Source of the DNA: Lactuca virosa
Lineage: Eukaryota; Streptophyta; Magnoliopsida; Asterales; Asteraceae
DNA: 64,000 nucleotides
Direction: 5' to 3'
Assembly: GCA_928212115.1 (NCBI GenBank)
Contig: CAKMRJ010005523.1
Coordinates: 247,070,629-247,134,628, forward strand
In this document: piece by piece, positions 11,750-22,064 of the stretch
Layout of the letters: the number at the start of each line of letters is the position of its first letter
Numbering within the stretch: position 1 is the first letter of the stretch
Translations under genes and position numbers: made by a program
The notes under the pieces: generated by a model
Databases searched by the model: none
What the model saw: the letters and a program-made list of their open reading frames with translations, nothing else
Told to the model about the DNA's origin: nothing

Positions 11750-11941
11750 GTACCTCTAGTTCTAAGGGCAAGGGCCCGGTTTGATGGCGCAGCGTGCACT
11801 CTCCGGTATTTCCGCACTAGTTGTTTTGGATACTCCGATCTTTTCAACAATGTGTTTATGTAATGGAATTTTGTAAAACAAATATGAATGAGATTTTTAA
11901 TTATTAAATGAAAATTTTTATCTGAATTTTGGGCTGTTACA

Positions 11942-13725
11942 GTCCAGGGATATCATAGCCGGAAGTTGTGTGGAATCATGACATGTAACAGAGATTGGTC
12001 TGAACTAAGGAATTAATGATTGATATCTGGCTGAGGTCTCATGAAGGGATGACAATGACGAGACAGGGGTATCTGAATACGTGTGATTCAGAATGTCTCC
12101 CATAAATGTCAAGTTTTGAAGTTCCTTCAGGGGACGAGCAATAAGTTTCAGAAACTCGCTTCCAAGACCAGGTGCTTTGGACCAAGGATGACGAAAATTG
12201 TGTGTCATTCTTTCATTAGCTTCAAGAATATCAATTGAATTATGTAGACTATCAATTTTAGCATTAAGACGCTTGTTATCATTAACCAATATATTTCTTT
12301 CACTAATTGAATTTCAATTTTTTCATTCAAAATAATACATTCATCTTTGGCCATTACAAGTTCTCTTTCTAATGATTTAATCTTAAGCTTGCGGTCTTCA
12401 AATCGTAATCTAAGTCGGGTCAACTCACTATCCAACTTTTCACTAACTTCTATAGCAGACCCATATTCTTTATGAATAACTGTCATATCTGATTGAATTT
12501 GAGTTAGATAAGGTTCATAAATGGATAAATCAAAATTATTATCAGTAATCATAGATTTTATCTGCTGGATGATGCTTTGACCAAGTGGATCGTTGGTTGC
12601 AATGTAGCAGTAATTTGGTTCACCATCTTCATCATTAGCTTCCGAATCGGAAGACTAGTAACCTTCATCACACTCAATTGTCTGTCTAGCCATAAGACAC
12701 AAGTTTCTCCCAAAATTTCCTTCATCCTCATCACCAGATGACAAGTACCCATCAACATTTCTTGAAACCGTAGTGACAAATTCCTTTTCACTTTCAACAA
12801 GTTCTTGTGCTCGATGAGCATAGTAGGCAGAATCTTTCACCTTTGGTTTTTGAGGAACATCATCCAAACAACCCTTTGCATAGTGGTTTCCGAGACCACA
12901 TTTGTGACAAACAATCTTGGGTTTAACTGAGTTCGGAACTTCCTAAGGTTCCGATGACCGATTTGGAATGTTGGGTCGATAAGATGGTGGATTTTCAGTT
13001 GGTTTAGGGTAAGGTTGAGGATTGATTTGTTGAGGATCTTGAAAGCGGTTCTAAGAAGGTTTTTGATTGAGCTTCCAAGGACGTCTATAATTCATAGAAA
13101 GAAGTGAAAAATCTTGCTGGAAACGAAGTTCGGAATCAACGGCTTTTGGATCAAAGTTTTCTTCATATGGATACTTCGAAATTGGTGGAACAGGTGCAAC
13201 AGGTGGAGTGGGTCCAGTACGTTTAACATGTGGAACAGGTGGGACAACTCCAAATGGGTCAGAGACAACTAGGTTCAGAAGCAGTGGATTGAACGAACAA
13301 ACTAGAGCGAGAGGACCTCCAGAGAGTTCTCTCAATGTTTTAGAAGCGTTGGATTCATGACCTTGCAGTTTGTCAAACAACTGGTAGAGCTTCAGTTTCT
13401 TCAGAGATCCATTACTCTGAAGACATGATTTAACATTTTCTCATCCTTTTTCGAGACTGTTGATGAACTTGAGGTTGTACTTGAGAGGAGTTCGGACTAC
13501 TCCATGCGTTGTCATGTGTTCACCATGATCATATACCGATTCGATGCAGAGGCAACAGATTCACCAGGTGTGGTAGTGAAAGTGTCGAAGTCGTTCACCG
13601 CAGATGTCAAATGCTTATCCTTCATATTCTCTGATCCTTCAAACAAATCTTATAGTGTATCAAAAATCTCTTTAGCACATCTGCACAACTTAATGTGCTC
13701 AAAGAGAAATGGTGGAACACCAAAT
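11942..13725 (-). pseudogene. Copia X gag, central and C-terminal part
   Basis: Continues the gag that starts at 14806, after the solo LTR. Minus-strand frames at 13380-13051, 12867-12655, 12821-12558, 12552-12205 and 12289-12005 overlap in different phases, so several frameshifts are present. A CX2CX4HX4C zinc knuckle (CHKCGLGNHYAKGC) is intact at about 12870-12912, followed by a Ser/Glu-rich linker and a Leu/Lys/Glu heptad-like coiled coil near 12470-12320. This layout is known from copia gag proteins. It ends where the G1 LTR begins; protease and pol are absent. Confidence 0.7.
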
Positions 13726-14487
13726 TGTTGGGTTTTGAGCATTCTAACACTCCTAAGTGTACATGCAACCCTAAATACCTTGGATCTATGTTTTCTCTAT
13801 TATACATGCAAATATGAATATTCCAAGGTATTACCCTATCTAGCATACAATCCTTGATACTTGGGTAATATAACAAGTTAGAATACATACCTTTTAATGA
13901 AGCTTGAAATCTTGAACTTTAAGAGCTTAGCCCCAATAGTGTGGAAGCCTCAAGTGGTATCACAAATCACCAAAACACCTTGGAAGACTTTAGAGAATAT
14001 GGATACTTGGCTCACACTTATGAAATCGGTTATTGCCCTCTTTAGTGTATCCACACTAGCCACTTGCCTAATTTCATGAACCATAAGACCCTTTATATAG
14101 TGTGGAGGATTAGGGTTAAACCCTAATACCTATGACCTTTCATTTCCTAGGATCCATGGGTTAAATCTCCATGGACTATCCATGAAGACTTAGCCCAACC
14201 TAAATGAACTTGGCCCACTACACATATATATCTAAGAGTCCATATTTAATTAGTTCCTTTTGATCACTTAATTAATTATAAATTAATTCTTGATCAATAC
14301 TAATTAAATAATATGATTATATATTAATATATTAGAACTTATAATATATTAATATAAATCATAAATATACTATTCTCAAAAGACTATCCATATAAATTGT
14401 GTCGGTGAAGTGCAACCCAAATGGACCATGTCGGGTCGGGTCAAGTACATACCAAATATAGTTATGGACTTAGACATTAATCCAACA
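13726..14487 (-). mobile_element. Solo copia LTR inserted in copia X gag
   Basis: 762 bp, plus-strand ends TGTTGGG and CCAACA, flanked by the perfect 5-bp duplication CAAAT (13721-13725 and 14488-14492). No primer site, coding region or second LTR adjoins it, so it is a solo LTR left by recombination between the two LTRs of an element. The gag frame resumes across it. It belongs to the same family as the LTR at 63476-64000 and is a relative of the 1760-2546 LTR. Confidence 0.92.
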
Positions 14488-14806
14488 CAAATACCATTTC
14501 AGAGAAAGCTATTTGATATGCATGGAGCTTCTCGATGTCATTAGCAGTTAGTGGTGCTTGACGAGTCTCTTCTTGGCCCATAAGAATGGTAACATTTGTA
14601 ACCACTTTTCTGACAGGAACATGAGGACCTTCTTTCACTAGCCTCCATATTTCTTCACCTTTTTCTTTATCAAGCAAAAATCTCTTCATTCTAACTTTCC
14701 AGTGATCATACTCTTCAATAACTAGCAATGGGGAACGCGATGGGCAACCCATGCTATTTGCGATTTGCGTTGAATATATTTGTTAAGATTGATTAGAAGC
14801 AGCCAT
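14488..14806 (-). pseudogene. Copia X gag, N-terminal part
   Basis: ATG at 14806; codon 8 is a TAA stop, after which the frame is open from 14752 down to the solo LTR. The region contains a DHWKVRMKRFL-type segment as in copia gag proteins. It lies 134 bp from the primer binding site at 14940-14951. Confidence 0.7.
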
Positions 14807-14939
14807 TGAAATTAAGATATTAGTGTTGAAGTGGTATATAGAAGAACTTTTATACTGAACACAGAAATGATTGAGATACCAAGGTAATCTTCAACCAACT
14901 ATAATATGTTCTTATAGGATTTAAAGGACAACCACTTAG

Positions 14940-14951
14940 GCTCTGATATCA
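14940..14951 (-). other. Primer binding site of copia X
   Basis: Minus-strand reading TGATATCAGAGC, one mismatch from the initiator-Met tRNA site, two bases from the LTR end at 14954. Confidence 0.75.
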
Positions 14952-14953
14952 AT

Positions 14954-15520
14954 TGTGAATACACTGATATGCACAGACAATGTTTGAGAACTCAAACATC
15001 AAATTAACTTAATATCAATGATTGCTTGTAATAAAGTTCCAGTCAAGTTTGGTAAACCAATCAAGTCTCGAAATGATTAAATCAACAAAGTGCTCAATAT
15101 AGAATAATATGAAGTATGAACAATGTAAAACAAATAAGAACAAGAAAAATGTAAGAGATAATGATTGGCTGAATGATTCTTTGATTTGATAAAAGTGAAA
15201 AAGGTGCACACTTGTTACAATTACAAAGTTTGACAAATCCTTATATATCCAAGGAGTTACTAAAAGATAAAGACTGAGAAAAGTATGCATGGACTGAAGA
15301 GGGATTGAAGATCAAAAGGCTTATACAGCCGTTGCTGTTGATCTTGTCTCCTGTACTATACTAAAAAAAACATTTAGAAGAAAAAAAAGTACTTAGCACA
15401 TTAAATGCATTACAGACTCAAAATACTTCCAAACGTAAAATAATCCCGGATAAAGTCTCATCTCGGATAAGCTTTCACTTCAGAATTATCTCAACCTTGG
15501 ATACTCTTCAATCTCGGACA
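14954..15520 (-). mobile_element. 5' LTR of copia X
   Basis: Minus-strand reading starts TGTCCGAGATT (15520) and ends GTATTCACA (14954), 567 bp, with a TATATAAGG box near 15240. The inner end is fixed by the primer site; the outer end is chosen by the TG and by the switch to gypsy-leader-like sequence, and has no second LTR to confirm it. Confidence 0.55.
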
Positions 15521-15869
15521 TGCTTCATCTCAAATTGCATAAGGATCACTTTTCATGTTTTATCAATCCAATCCTCCTAGGCTATAAGGAATCAAACAAA
15601 TCAGACAATTCTAGCATACGATTCCTAAAGGTATCCTTAGCCCTACTCTAGCATGCAGTTCACATATCAGCCATACTAGTCATAATACATGAGTATGGGT
15701 ATTTTGGGAATCAATTACTTGAGCTCGAATGCTTGAAAGCATCACACCCCTTTTTCTTTGTAAAAAAATCTTTTTAGAAAATTCATTTTTCTTTTGAAAA
15801 TATTATCAATTCCTCAGTTTGAGTAAAGTGTGTGCCCGAATCCCTCAAACCAAGGCTCTGATACCAACT
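15521..15869 (-). other. Leader and primer binding site of gypsy G5
   Basis: Minus-strand primer site TGGTATCAGAGCC at 15866-15854 follows the LTR end after three bases. The leader beyond resembles those of G2 (25967-26230) and G3 (37419-37720): a cttggtttgag stretch, then 'atgctaga...ggctag' and 'gcctag' blocks. It is cut at about 15520 by copia X. Confidence 0.65.
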
Positions 15870-16055
15870 TGTAACAACCTAAAAATGGAGGTGAAATTTT
15901 TCATTTTAAAAATCATTGATCCATACATCAGGTGTCTCAAAATCAATCACAATATAGTGTATCAAAATCATCAGAGTAAAATAGTAACCAATGCGAAATC
16001 ATAAAGGGGATGTTGTGCGATCACGTCAGGCTCTTCTCTTTCGAGCCAGAAGTAC

Positions 16056-16403
16056 CTGAAACATAATCATAAAACTATAAGCACAAAGCTTAGCGAGTTC
16101 CCAAAATACCACATACCATACTAATCAGTAGGCCCAACCCTGGGGTATATTCCAACCCAACATACAATAATGGGCCCAACCCTAGGGTATATTTCAACCC
16201 AATCATACCATAATGGGCACAGATCTGGGGTTTATATCAACCCAAACATATAATAATGAGTGCAGCTCTGGGGCCCAGCCCTGGGGTGTATTTTAACCCA
16301 ATTATACATGCAAGAGCCACAAAAACAACTAGCATTCTACATAACATAATCCAGTGGGGCGACATTGATGCCTTCGACCCACAAGTACAGTGAAGACACT
16401 CAC
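16056..16403 (-). other. Putative LTR intron (G5)
   Basis: Minus-strand donor GAG|GTGAGT at 16403 and acceptor TTCAG|GTACTTCT at 16056, 348 bp, with a tandem array of roughly 45-50-bp units inside. Confidence 0.45.
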
Positions 16404-17310
16404 CTCAATCGATAACTAGATAAAACTCACACTTGAGCTGCTGCTACAAAAGCTCCTCACACTAAACATATAAAAAACAACCCTACTCAGCAATTAAGGT
16501 GATAATCCATAATCAAGGGTCAATTACATACTTTCTCTCTCTAGGGAAAATACCATTTTACCCTTCCATGGCCATGATCCACTCAACTTGACCTAAAGTC
16601 CATTTTGACCAAAAGTCAACATCTGGGGGGTACGCCATGCATACCATGATCTACGCCCAACGTAGAGCCTCCGAATGGAAAATCGAGACAAAATCAGGCT
16701 ACGTGCTGCATAGCCAAGATTATGCCCCACGTACCAGCGCCGTTTGCCAACTTTCTCAATAAGTCCTTAATACCTTAAGACCAAACATCCAACTCCCAGA
16801 TATGAACCTAATGAGCGTCTAGAGTGATAAAGTTCCTGACTTTATACCTTTGCATGGCTTAATGGAGCACAAGACCAAACCCTAGTTCCATATCATCCTC
16901 TAATGACCTCAAACTCTTGCATGGGTGAAAGGTAGCAACCAAGATCCCATTTTTATGACATGTAAACTTCATAAACAACAAGAAATGACAACCTTAAGCT
17001 ATGGAGTAGCTCTTACTCTGAAGAAACAAAATCATAGGACTAGAAGCATGCAAACCGACAAGCTATCCTAGATCTAAACTAATGATTCATAAAGGTGTGA
17101 ACTTTATACCTTCTTAGGTTGGAAAATGAGATGAACACTCTGGATATTCAAGCTTGAGCTACACCAATCCTCAATGATAGACTTCTCCTTCTTCAAAATG
17201 CACCAAACACTCAAAAAAACTGAATACAAGCTCACAAGGGATTAGGGTTTCGAAAAGACTGCTTGGGAGAGTGGAGGTTGAGCATGAGGAGGCTTTGAAG
17301 AGATTAGAGC

Positions 17311-17466
17311 CTTTATATAGGGCTCACAACCCCTCAAAATAGGGTTTGAGCTCTACGCACCTACGCCCTGCGTAACCAAGGTTATGCCCAACGTAGGGCG
17401 AGAATCCCCCGCATACACTTCATGACTTACGCCCTATGTAATTGCCTTTTACGCCCTGCGTAGACC
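17311..17466 (-). promoter_or_regulatory. LTR promoter of G5
   Basis: TATA box CTATATAAAG read on the minus strand at 17320-17311. Upstream (17347-17466) are four motifs such as TACGCAGGGCGTA, imperfect inverted repeats like those of G1 but differing in the core. Confidence 0.5.
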
Positions 17467-17531
17467 CATAATTCTCAATATATTAAACTGTAAATAACAT
17501 AAGGAAATGTACATGAGGAACAAACGTTACA

Positions 17532-17704
17532 CAACAAGAACGACAACGACAACGACAACGACAACAACAACAACGACAACAACAACGACAACAACGACAA
17601 CGGCAACGGCAACGGCAACGACAACGACAACGACAACGACAAAAACAACAACCGCAACAACAACAGCAACAACAACCACAACAACTACATCAACAACAAC
17701 AACT
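17532..17704. repeat. (ACA/ACG)n trinucleotide tract
   Basis: About 170 bp of ACA, ACG and CGGCA units ending in ACTAG. Read in one frame it would give a polythreonine chain; this is a simple-repeat artefact, not a gene. Confidence 0.9.
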
Positions 17705-17746
<42 letters not shown>

Positions 17747-17876
17747 TTTATCTATATTCTTAATATTGTTAATAGTGTTATTTTGATTTTATATTTATTA
17801 TGTATGTATATATGTTTTGTAAGTGTATGTATATGTATGTATTCATCAACGCCATGGCAGACGATGTGGATGTAAC

Positions 17877-18287
17877 TAAGGCTGTAAATGAATCAAACGA
17901 ACACGAACAAGGGCTTGTTCATGTTCGTTGGTTTAAGTTAGCCGAACAAACGAACGAACATGAACGTATAAACGAACGAGTTTTATTGTTCATGTTCGTG
18001 AACATGCTAAACGAACATAAAGGAACAAAGATAAACAATCAAAAGTGAACATAGACGAACATATAATAAAAAAAATGAACATAAATAAACCTAAACGGAC
18101 GAACATAAACGAATGTTCACGAACATAAATGAACGAACGAGAGTATTAGTCATGTTTGTTCGTTTAGTTAAACGAACAAGAATTCGTGTTCGTATTCGTT
18201 CATTTATTAAATAAACGAACATAAACGAACTTCATACCGAATTGTTCACGAATGGTTCGCCGAACGTTCGATTCGTTTATATGTTTA
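17877..18287 (+). mobile_element. hAT-type MITE with 8-bp target duplication
   Basis: 411 bp flanked by a perfect GATGTAAC on both sides (17869-17876 and 18288-18295). Left end TAAGGCTGTAAATGAATCAA; right end, inverted, TAAACATATAAACGAATCGA: imperfect terminal inverted repeats, 18 of the first 26 positions equal. The interior is filled with AACGAACA/TGTTCGTT motifs in both orientations, typical of short hAT elements that begin (t)agggctgtaaacga. No transposase; it would move only in trans. Confidence 0.85.
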
Positions 18288-18292
18288 GATGT

Positions 18293-18416
18293 AACCCGTT
18301 GAATATGTGAATTGCTTCTCACAAAACCAATTTACAATAATTGGGTAGCCAACTAACCGGTTGAATATGTGAATTGCTTCTCACAAAACCAATTTACAAT
18401 AATTGGGTAGCCAACT
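18293..18416 (+). repeat. 62-bp tandem duplication
   Basis: Two near-identical 62-bp units (18293-18354 and 18355-18416), directly beside the MITE target duplication. The related copy at 54941 has one unit-equivalent only. Confidence 0.9.
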
Positions 18417-18829
18417 TTATCTCTGATTTATAGAAACTTGGTTGATCGGAACTCACCAAACAAGCTACATGGAATAGTTTGGCTGGTTTCACTGTTTATT
18501 AATTGGCTTGCAAATTTTGATATTTTTCAAACTAGAATCTTAGGTTTGGCCGATACTCATCCATAAAGGATCAGTTTGACTAAAATTAAAGTGTGCATAT
18601 GTATAATCTTTAATAGTATATGTTATGAGGATATGTTGATGTATAATTCTTTTTTGGTATATCACCGGTTTGTTAATTTACGCTATAAGTTGGTATAGGA
18701 TCTAAAATTAAAGTTTGCATACCTTAATCAAAGGACATGTTATCTAGAATATCACAATTTATTAGAAATGTGTTGCTTAAGTCTTGTTGATAAAGGTTTA
18801 TTTGAGACCATAATAATTTTGTGAGACAT

Positions 18830-19494
18830 TGAGACGTAATCCTAACCATTTATATTGAAAATCAAAACCATTAAAAGAAAATTTTAAAATGAAAAAAATG
18901 ATTTTTTTTTAATATTTTCGTCATTTTTTATTTCCAAAAAAGACATTTGAAAAAAAAATCCACTTCAACAAGACATAAATTATGAACAGGCAAGAATAGA
19001 ATAATACATGTAATATTTTATTAGAATATTCTAAATTTTCCAAAAGAATTATAAATTACAATATTTTAGTTGACTAATACACATATACATACCTATATGC
19101 ATAATATTCTCATAGAGTATTAAGTGAATTTCCAAGTTGACATGGATTTTTTTATATATTTTTTGGTAATAAAAATGACGAAAATAATAAACTTTTTTTT
19201 CAGTTTTTTTCTTTTTTGCATTTTAGATTTTTGTTTGTTGAAACTCAAGATGAATGGTTAAGATCACATCCCCTTGTCTAGCAAGACAAAAATTCAAAAC
19301 AGACGAAACTAGAATAATATATGTAATATTCTATTAGAATATTCTAAAATTTTCTAAAAAAATTTATAAATTGCAATACTCTAATAGAATAATGCACATA
19401 TACATACCTTTATGACTAATATTCTGATATAATATTGAATGAATTTACAAGGTGATGTGGATTTTTTATTTTTTTTTTTGGAAATAAAAAATGA

Positions 19495-19592
<98 letters not shown>

Positions 19593-19690
19593 CTCTTTTG
19601 TATTTAATTTTTTTTTGTTGAAATCCAAGATAAATGACTAGAATTGCGTCATCATGTCTTACAAAATATGATGGTCTCATTTGACCCCAA
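18830..19690. repeat. Tandem repeat with 313-bp period, about 2.5 copies
   Basis: The stretch with agaataatacatgtaat at 18998 recurs at 19311, and flanking 200 bp align with scattered changes. A third partial unit (tttgttgaaatccaagat...) follows the microsatellite at 19590-19690. Shared features include poly-T runs and an attagaatattctaaa segment. Confidence 0.75.
19497..19589. repeat. (AT)46 microsatellite
   Basis: 93 bp of pure AT, grown inside the second 313-bp unit where the first unit has only aaaataataa. Tyr/Ile-repeat frames read across it are artefacts. Confidence 0.97.
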
Positions 19691-20837
19691 CCCAAGTCTT
19701 ATTTGACACAAAAATATAAATTGCGTGTAGAAAAATTAGTTGTTCTAAAATAGGTTAACGGTACCATATCGCAATCCATCATTAATCTTAACTTGCATAT
19801 TTAGTGGTTCTTATAAAAGCAGAATATGAGCAGAAATAGCAATTTACTTCCCTTGGTTTGTTTAGTATAACAACATACTTCCATTTTATCTATAGCCATT
19901 TTTTTGAAGTGACATTTTGTAATGCACTAAAAGCTTGCTATAAACACAAAGAAGAAGATTTAGTTGCCTAAAGTAAGAGAATGTAAACCAAGGGGATAGT
20001 CTATTTGAATAAGTAGTTACACACATTAACCACCAAAAAGTTCAAAAATAAGAGAAAATAAAATAAAAATCACCATCATTATAGTGAATTAGACGCATAT
20101 GCATATTGTATCAATAATAGCCTTCAAGTCACTTGGTCTTTTTAAACTAAGCTAAAGGGAAAATGTAATATCCTTTGTTCACTCTCTTCCTTCAAGTTTC
20201 TAGAAACGACGATTCCCAAATTTTTGCCCATTAGAACCATAGCTGTAATTTTTTTTTTATAAAAATGATCGTGGTGCATTTTCTTTATAGACAAAAAGTG
20301 GCGATGATGTGCTTATTACCTATTTTGTCATCTTCTCCAGCATGATCTTTTGTGCTAACTGATTTTGGGCGATAATTATTAGACGTTTTTACTCAGATAC
20401 TTTGTGCTTTTAACTTCTATTGCTCTTTTTGACCAAGAACTCTATATAATCCAAAATGTCTTAGTTGTCTCTCTTTACTATTTTCATGTCGAGATTCGGC
20501 ATGAAAAGTTGCTACCTTGATCCGACATCTTGAAGTGAGGAGAGGGCTTTAGATCCGACATCTACCTGGTGTTAACATCCATTTGGAGGTAAAGAGTTGC
20601 TACCTTGATCTCTATTTGCTTAGATCTCATCTTATGAAAGTATATGGTCACTTTTGGTGCAAAATGGTGTCATACTCGAATTTGGACTTGTCATGAGGAT
20701 ATGGTTCCAAATCTAGACACCTCTAGGTCTTCATAGACATAAAGTTGCTCCCTTTACCTAGTCTAGGCCCTTCTCTATGACCTAAACCTTGTATGAGACT
20801 TGGTTTTAGTGTTTTAGCCTCTTGAGGCCTTGCATGC

Positions 20838-20860
20838 ACGTAAAGTTTGCAACTTTACGT
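20838..20860 (+). promoter_or_regulatory. Conserved LTR hairpin (fragment)
   Basis: ACGTAAAGTT, loop TGC, AACTTTACGT: a perfect 10-bp stem, identical to that in G2. Confidence 0.6.
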
Positions 20861-21341
20861 GGTATTTCATTCCTAAAGGACTAGATCTGTAGTTTGGGGC
20901 TTTGGATTCGACTGAAAGGACTGATTATGTTAAGACAAGGGAAAACTCGACGAGTTGCCCTGACAACTCGGCGAGTTGGAACGGGTTTTCCCGTTTTCGG
21001 TCTGCAGAGTAAACTCGGCGAGTTGATAAGATAACTCGACGATTTGGATCAGGTTTTTCCCATTTTCGGTCTGGCGAGTAACTAAGCGAGTTGGTTAGGG
21101 TTTTCCCCGGTTTTCTGAACACTGAAGGAACTCAACGAGTTGCTAGATGCACTCGACGAGTTGGGTCAACATGGACTGTTGACCTTGACTTTGACCATGG
21201 TTGACCAAGTTTGACTTTGAGGGTATTTTTGGTATTTTGGGATTTTTACAAAACTAGTCACATGATGATTGTAGGTAGTTGAGTTGGAGCTGCGCGTTGG
21301 GACTTATCTAATTTTATCTTATTAGTTCAGCATTTTGAGAG

Positions 21342-21859
21342 GTGAGTCTCCTCACCATACCAATGGGTCTAAGGCACCAAGGCCGGCCCATTTTATGATA
21401 TGTGGTACACTAGTTGATGCAGTGTTATGTGGTATGTTAGTTGGTTATATGCTAGGTGGTATGCTAGTTGTATATGTGGTATACTTGCATGAAAGACCAT
21501 GGGGGAGCCCATGGCACTTGGATGTCAGACCATGTGGAGAGCCCATGGCTTTCCTATTAAAGACCATGGGGGGAGCCCATGGCACTTAGATGTCAGACCA
21601 TGTTGGGAGCCCATGGCTTTCCTATTAAAGACCATGGGGGGAACCCATTGCACTTAGGTGTAAGACCATGTGGGGAGCCCATGACATCCTTGAGTAAGTC
21701 CCTGGGAGGAGCCCACGACATCCCTATATGTTGTATGGATGGATTATGTGGTTTATGTAGCTTTATAGCTAATATGGTTTATGTGATTATGTGGATTGTG
21801 TGGGGTATGCTATGGGGAACTCACTAATCATTAGCTTACAGTTTGTTGATTTGTTTCAG
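21342..21859 (+). other. Putative LTR intron with 34/68-bp repeats
   Basis: Donor GAGAG|GTGAGT at 21342 and acceptor TTGTTTCAG|GTACTTCT at 21859, 518 bp. Inside, about seven units start with gaccatg at 21495, 21528, 21562, 21596, 21630 and 21664; alternate units resemble each other more, giving a 68-bp higher-order period. Confidence 0.5.
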
Positions 21860-22064
21860 GTACTTCTGAGCCTAAGGGCAATGGTAAGGTTTGATGGCGC
21901 GCCATGCACTCTCCGACATTTGATTTGATGGGACACTCTGATATTTGAAATAAAATGTTGATGTTATGGATTTTGAAAACAATTGTCATTGATATTTCAT
22001 AATTTACGGAAATGTTTTGATTAATTAAAAATGAAAAATTTATTTGGAAATTTGGGTTGCTACA

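Larger units (their letters stand above)
10205..11941 (+). mobile_element. 3' LTR of gypsy G1
   Basis: 1737 bp from TGTAACACTCC to GGGCTGTTACA, ends forming the TGTAAC/GTTACA inverted pair. It holds motif array 1 and TATA box (10275-10424), a hairpin (10883-10905), motif array 2 (10996-11082) and a donor/acceptor pair (11421-11749) enclosing repeats of a gaccata-gggg-agcccat unit. The sequence beyond 11941 belongs to another element. Confidence 0.88.
15870..17531 (-). mobile_element. 5' LTR of gypsy G5
   Basis: 1662 bp. Minus-strand ends TGTAACGTTTG (17531) and GGTTGTTACA (15870). It has the same plan as G1: four TACG-type inverted motifs at 17347-17466, a TATA box at 17311-17320, four more motifs at 16629-16740, and a donor/acceptor pair (16403 to 16056) around about four repeats of an aaccctggggtatatt unit (16135-16310). 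The start is less certain because it abuts simple repeats. Confidence 0.7.
17705..18480 (+). repeat. Dispersed repeat, copy 1, disrupted by a MITE
   Basis: Starts with (ATT)n at 17705-17747, then a tatgtatg-rich stretch, and resumes at 18296-18480 after the MITE. The same order of blocks occurs at 54941-55190 (attatt tract, tatgtatgtgtat, gaattgcttctc, actttatctgtgatctata, acttggttgat), without the MITE. Confidence 0.65.
18481..20519. other. AT-rich stretch without recognised genes
   Basis: No credible coding frame, RNA gene or element end seen apart from the 313-bp tandem repeat and the AT microsatellite listed separately. 20470-20519 may be decayed LTR sequence. Confidence 0.6.
20520..22064 (+). 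mobile_element. 5'-truncated gypsy LTR fragment
   Basis: Matches the G2 LTR plan from about 500 bp inward: hairpin at 20838-20860, eight actcg-cgagt motifs at 20947-21164, splice-like sites at 21342 and 21859 around a 34/68-bp repeat, and a terminal GGTTGCTACA at 22064. The LTR start, motif array 1 and TATA are missing, and no primer site follows, so it is a 3' or solo LTR that lost its left end. Confidence 0.75.

Noticed and set aside
17507..17875. Long polythreonine frame and its leucine-rich counterpart on the other strand
   Set aside because: Produced by the (ACA/ACG)n and (ATT)n tracts; no start context, domain or codon variation of a gene.
19381..19695. Tyr/Ile-repeat frames on both strands
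   Set aside because: Read through the (AT)46 microsatellite.
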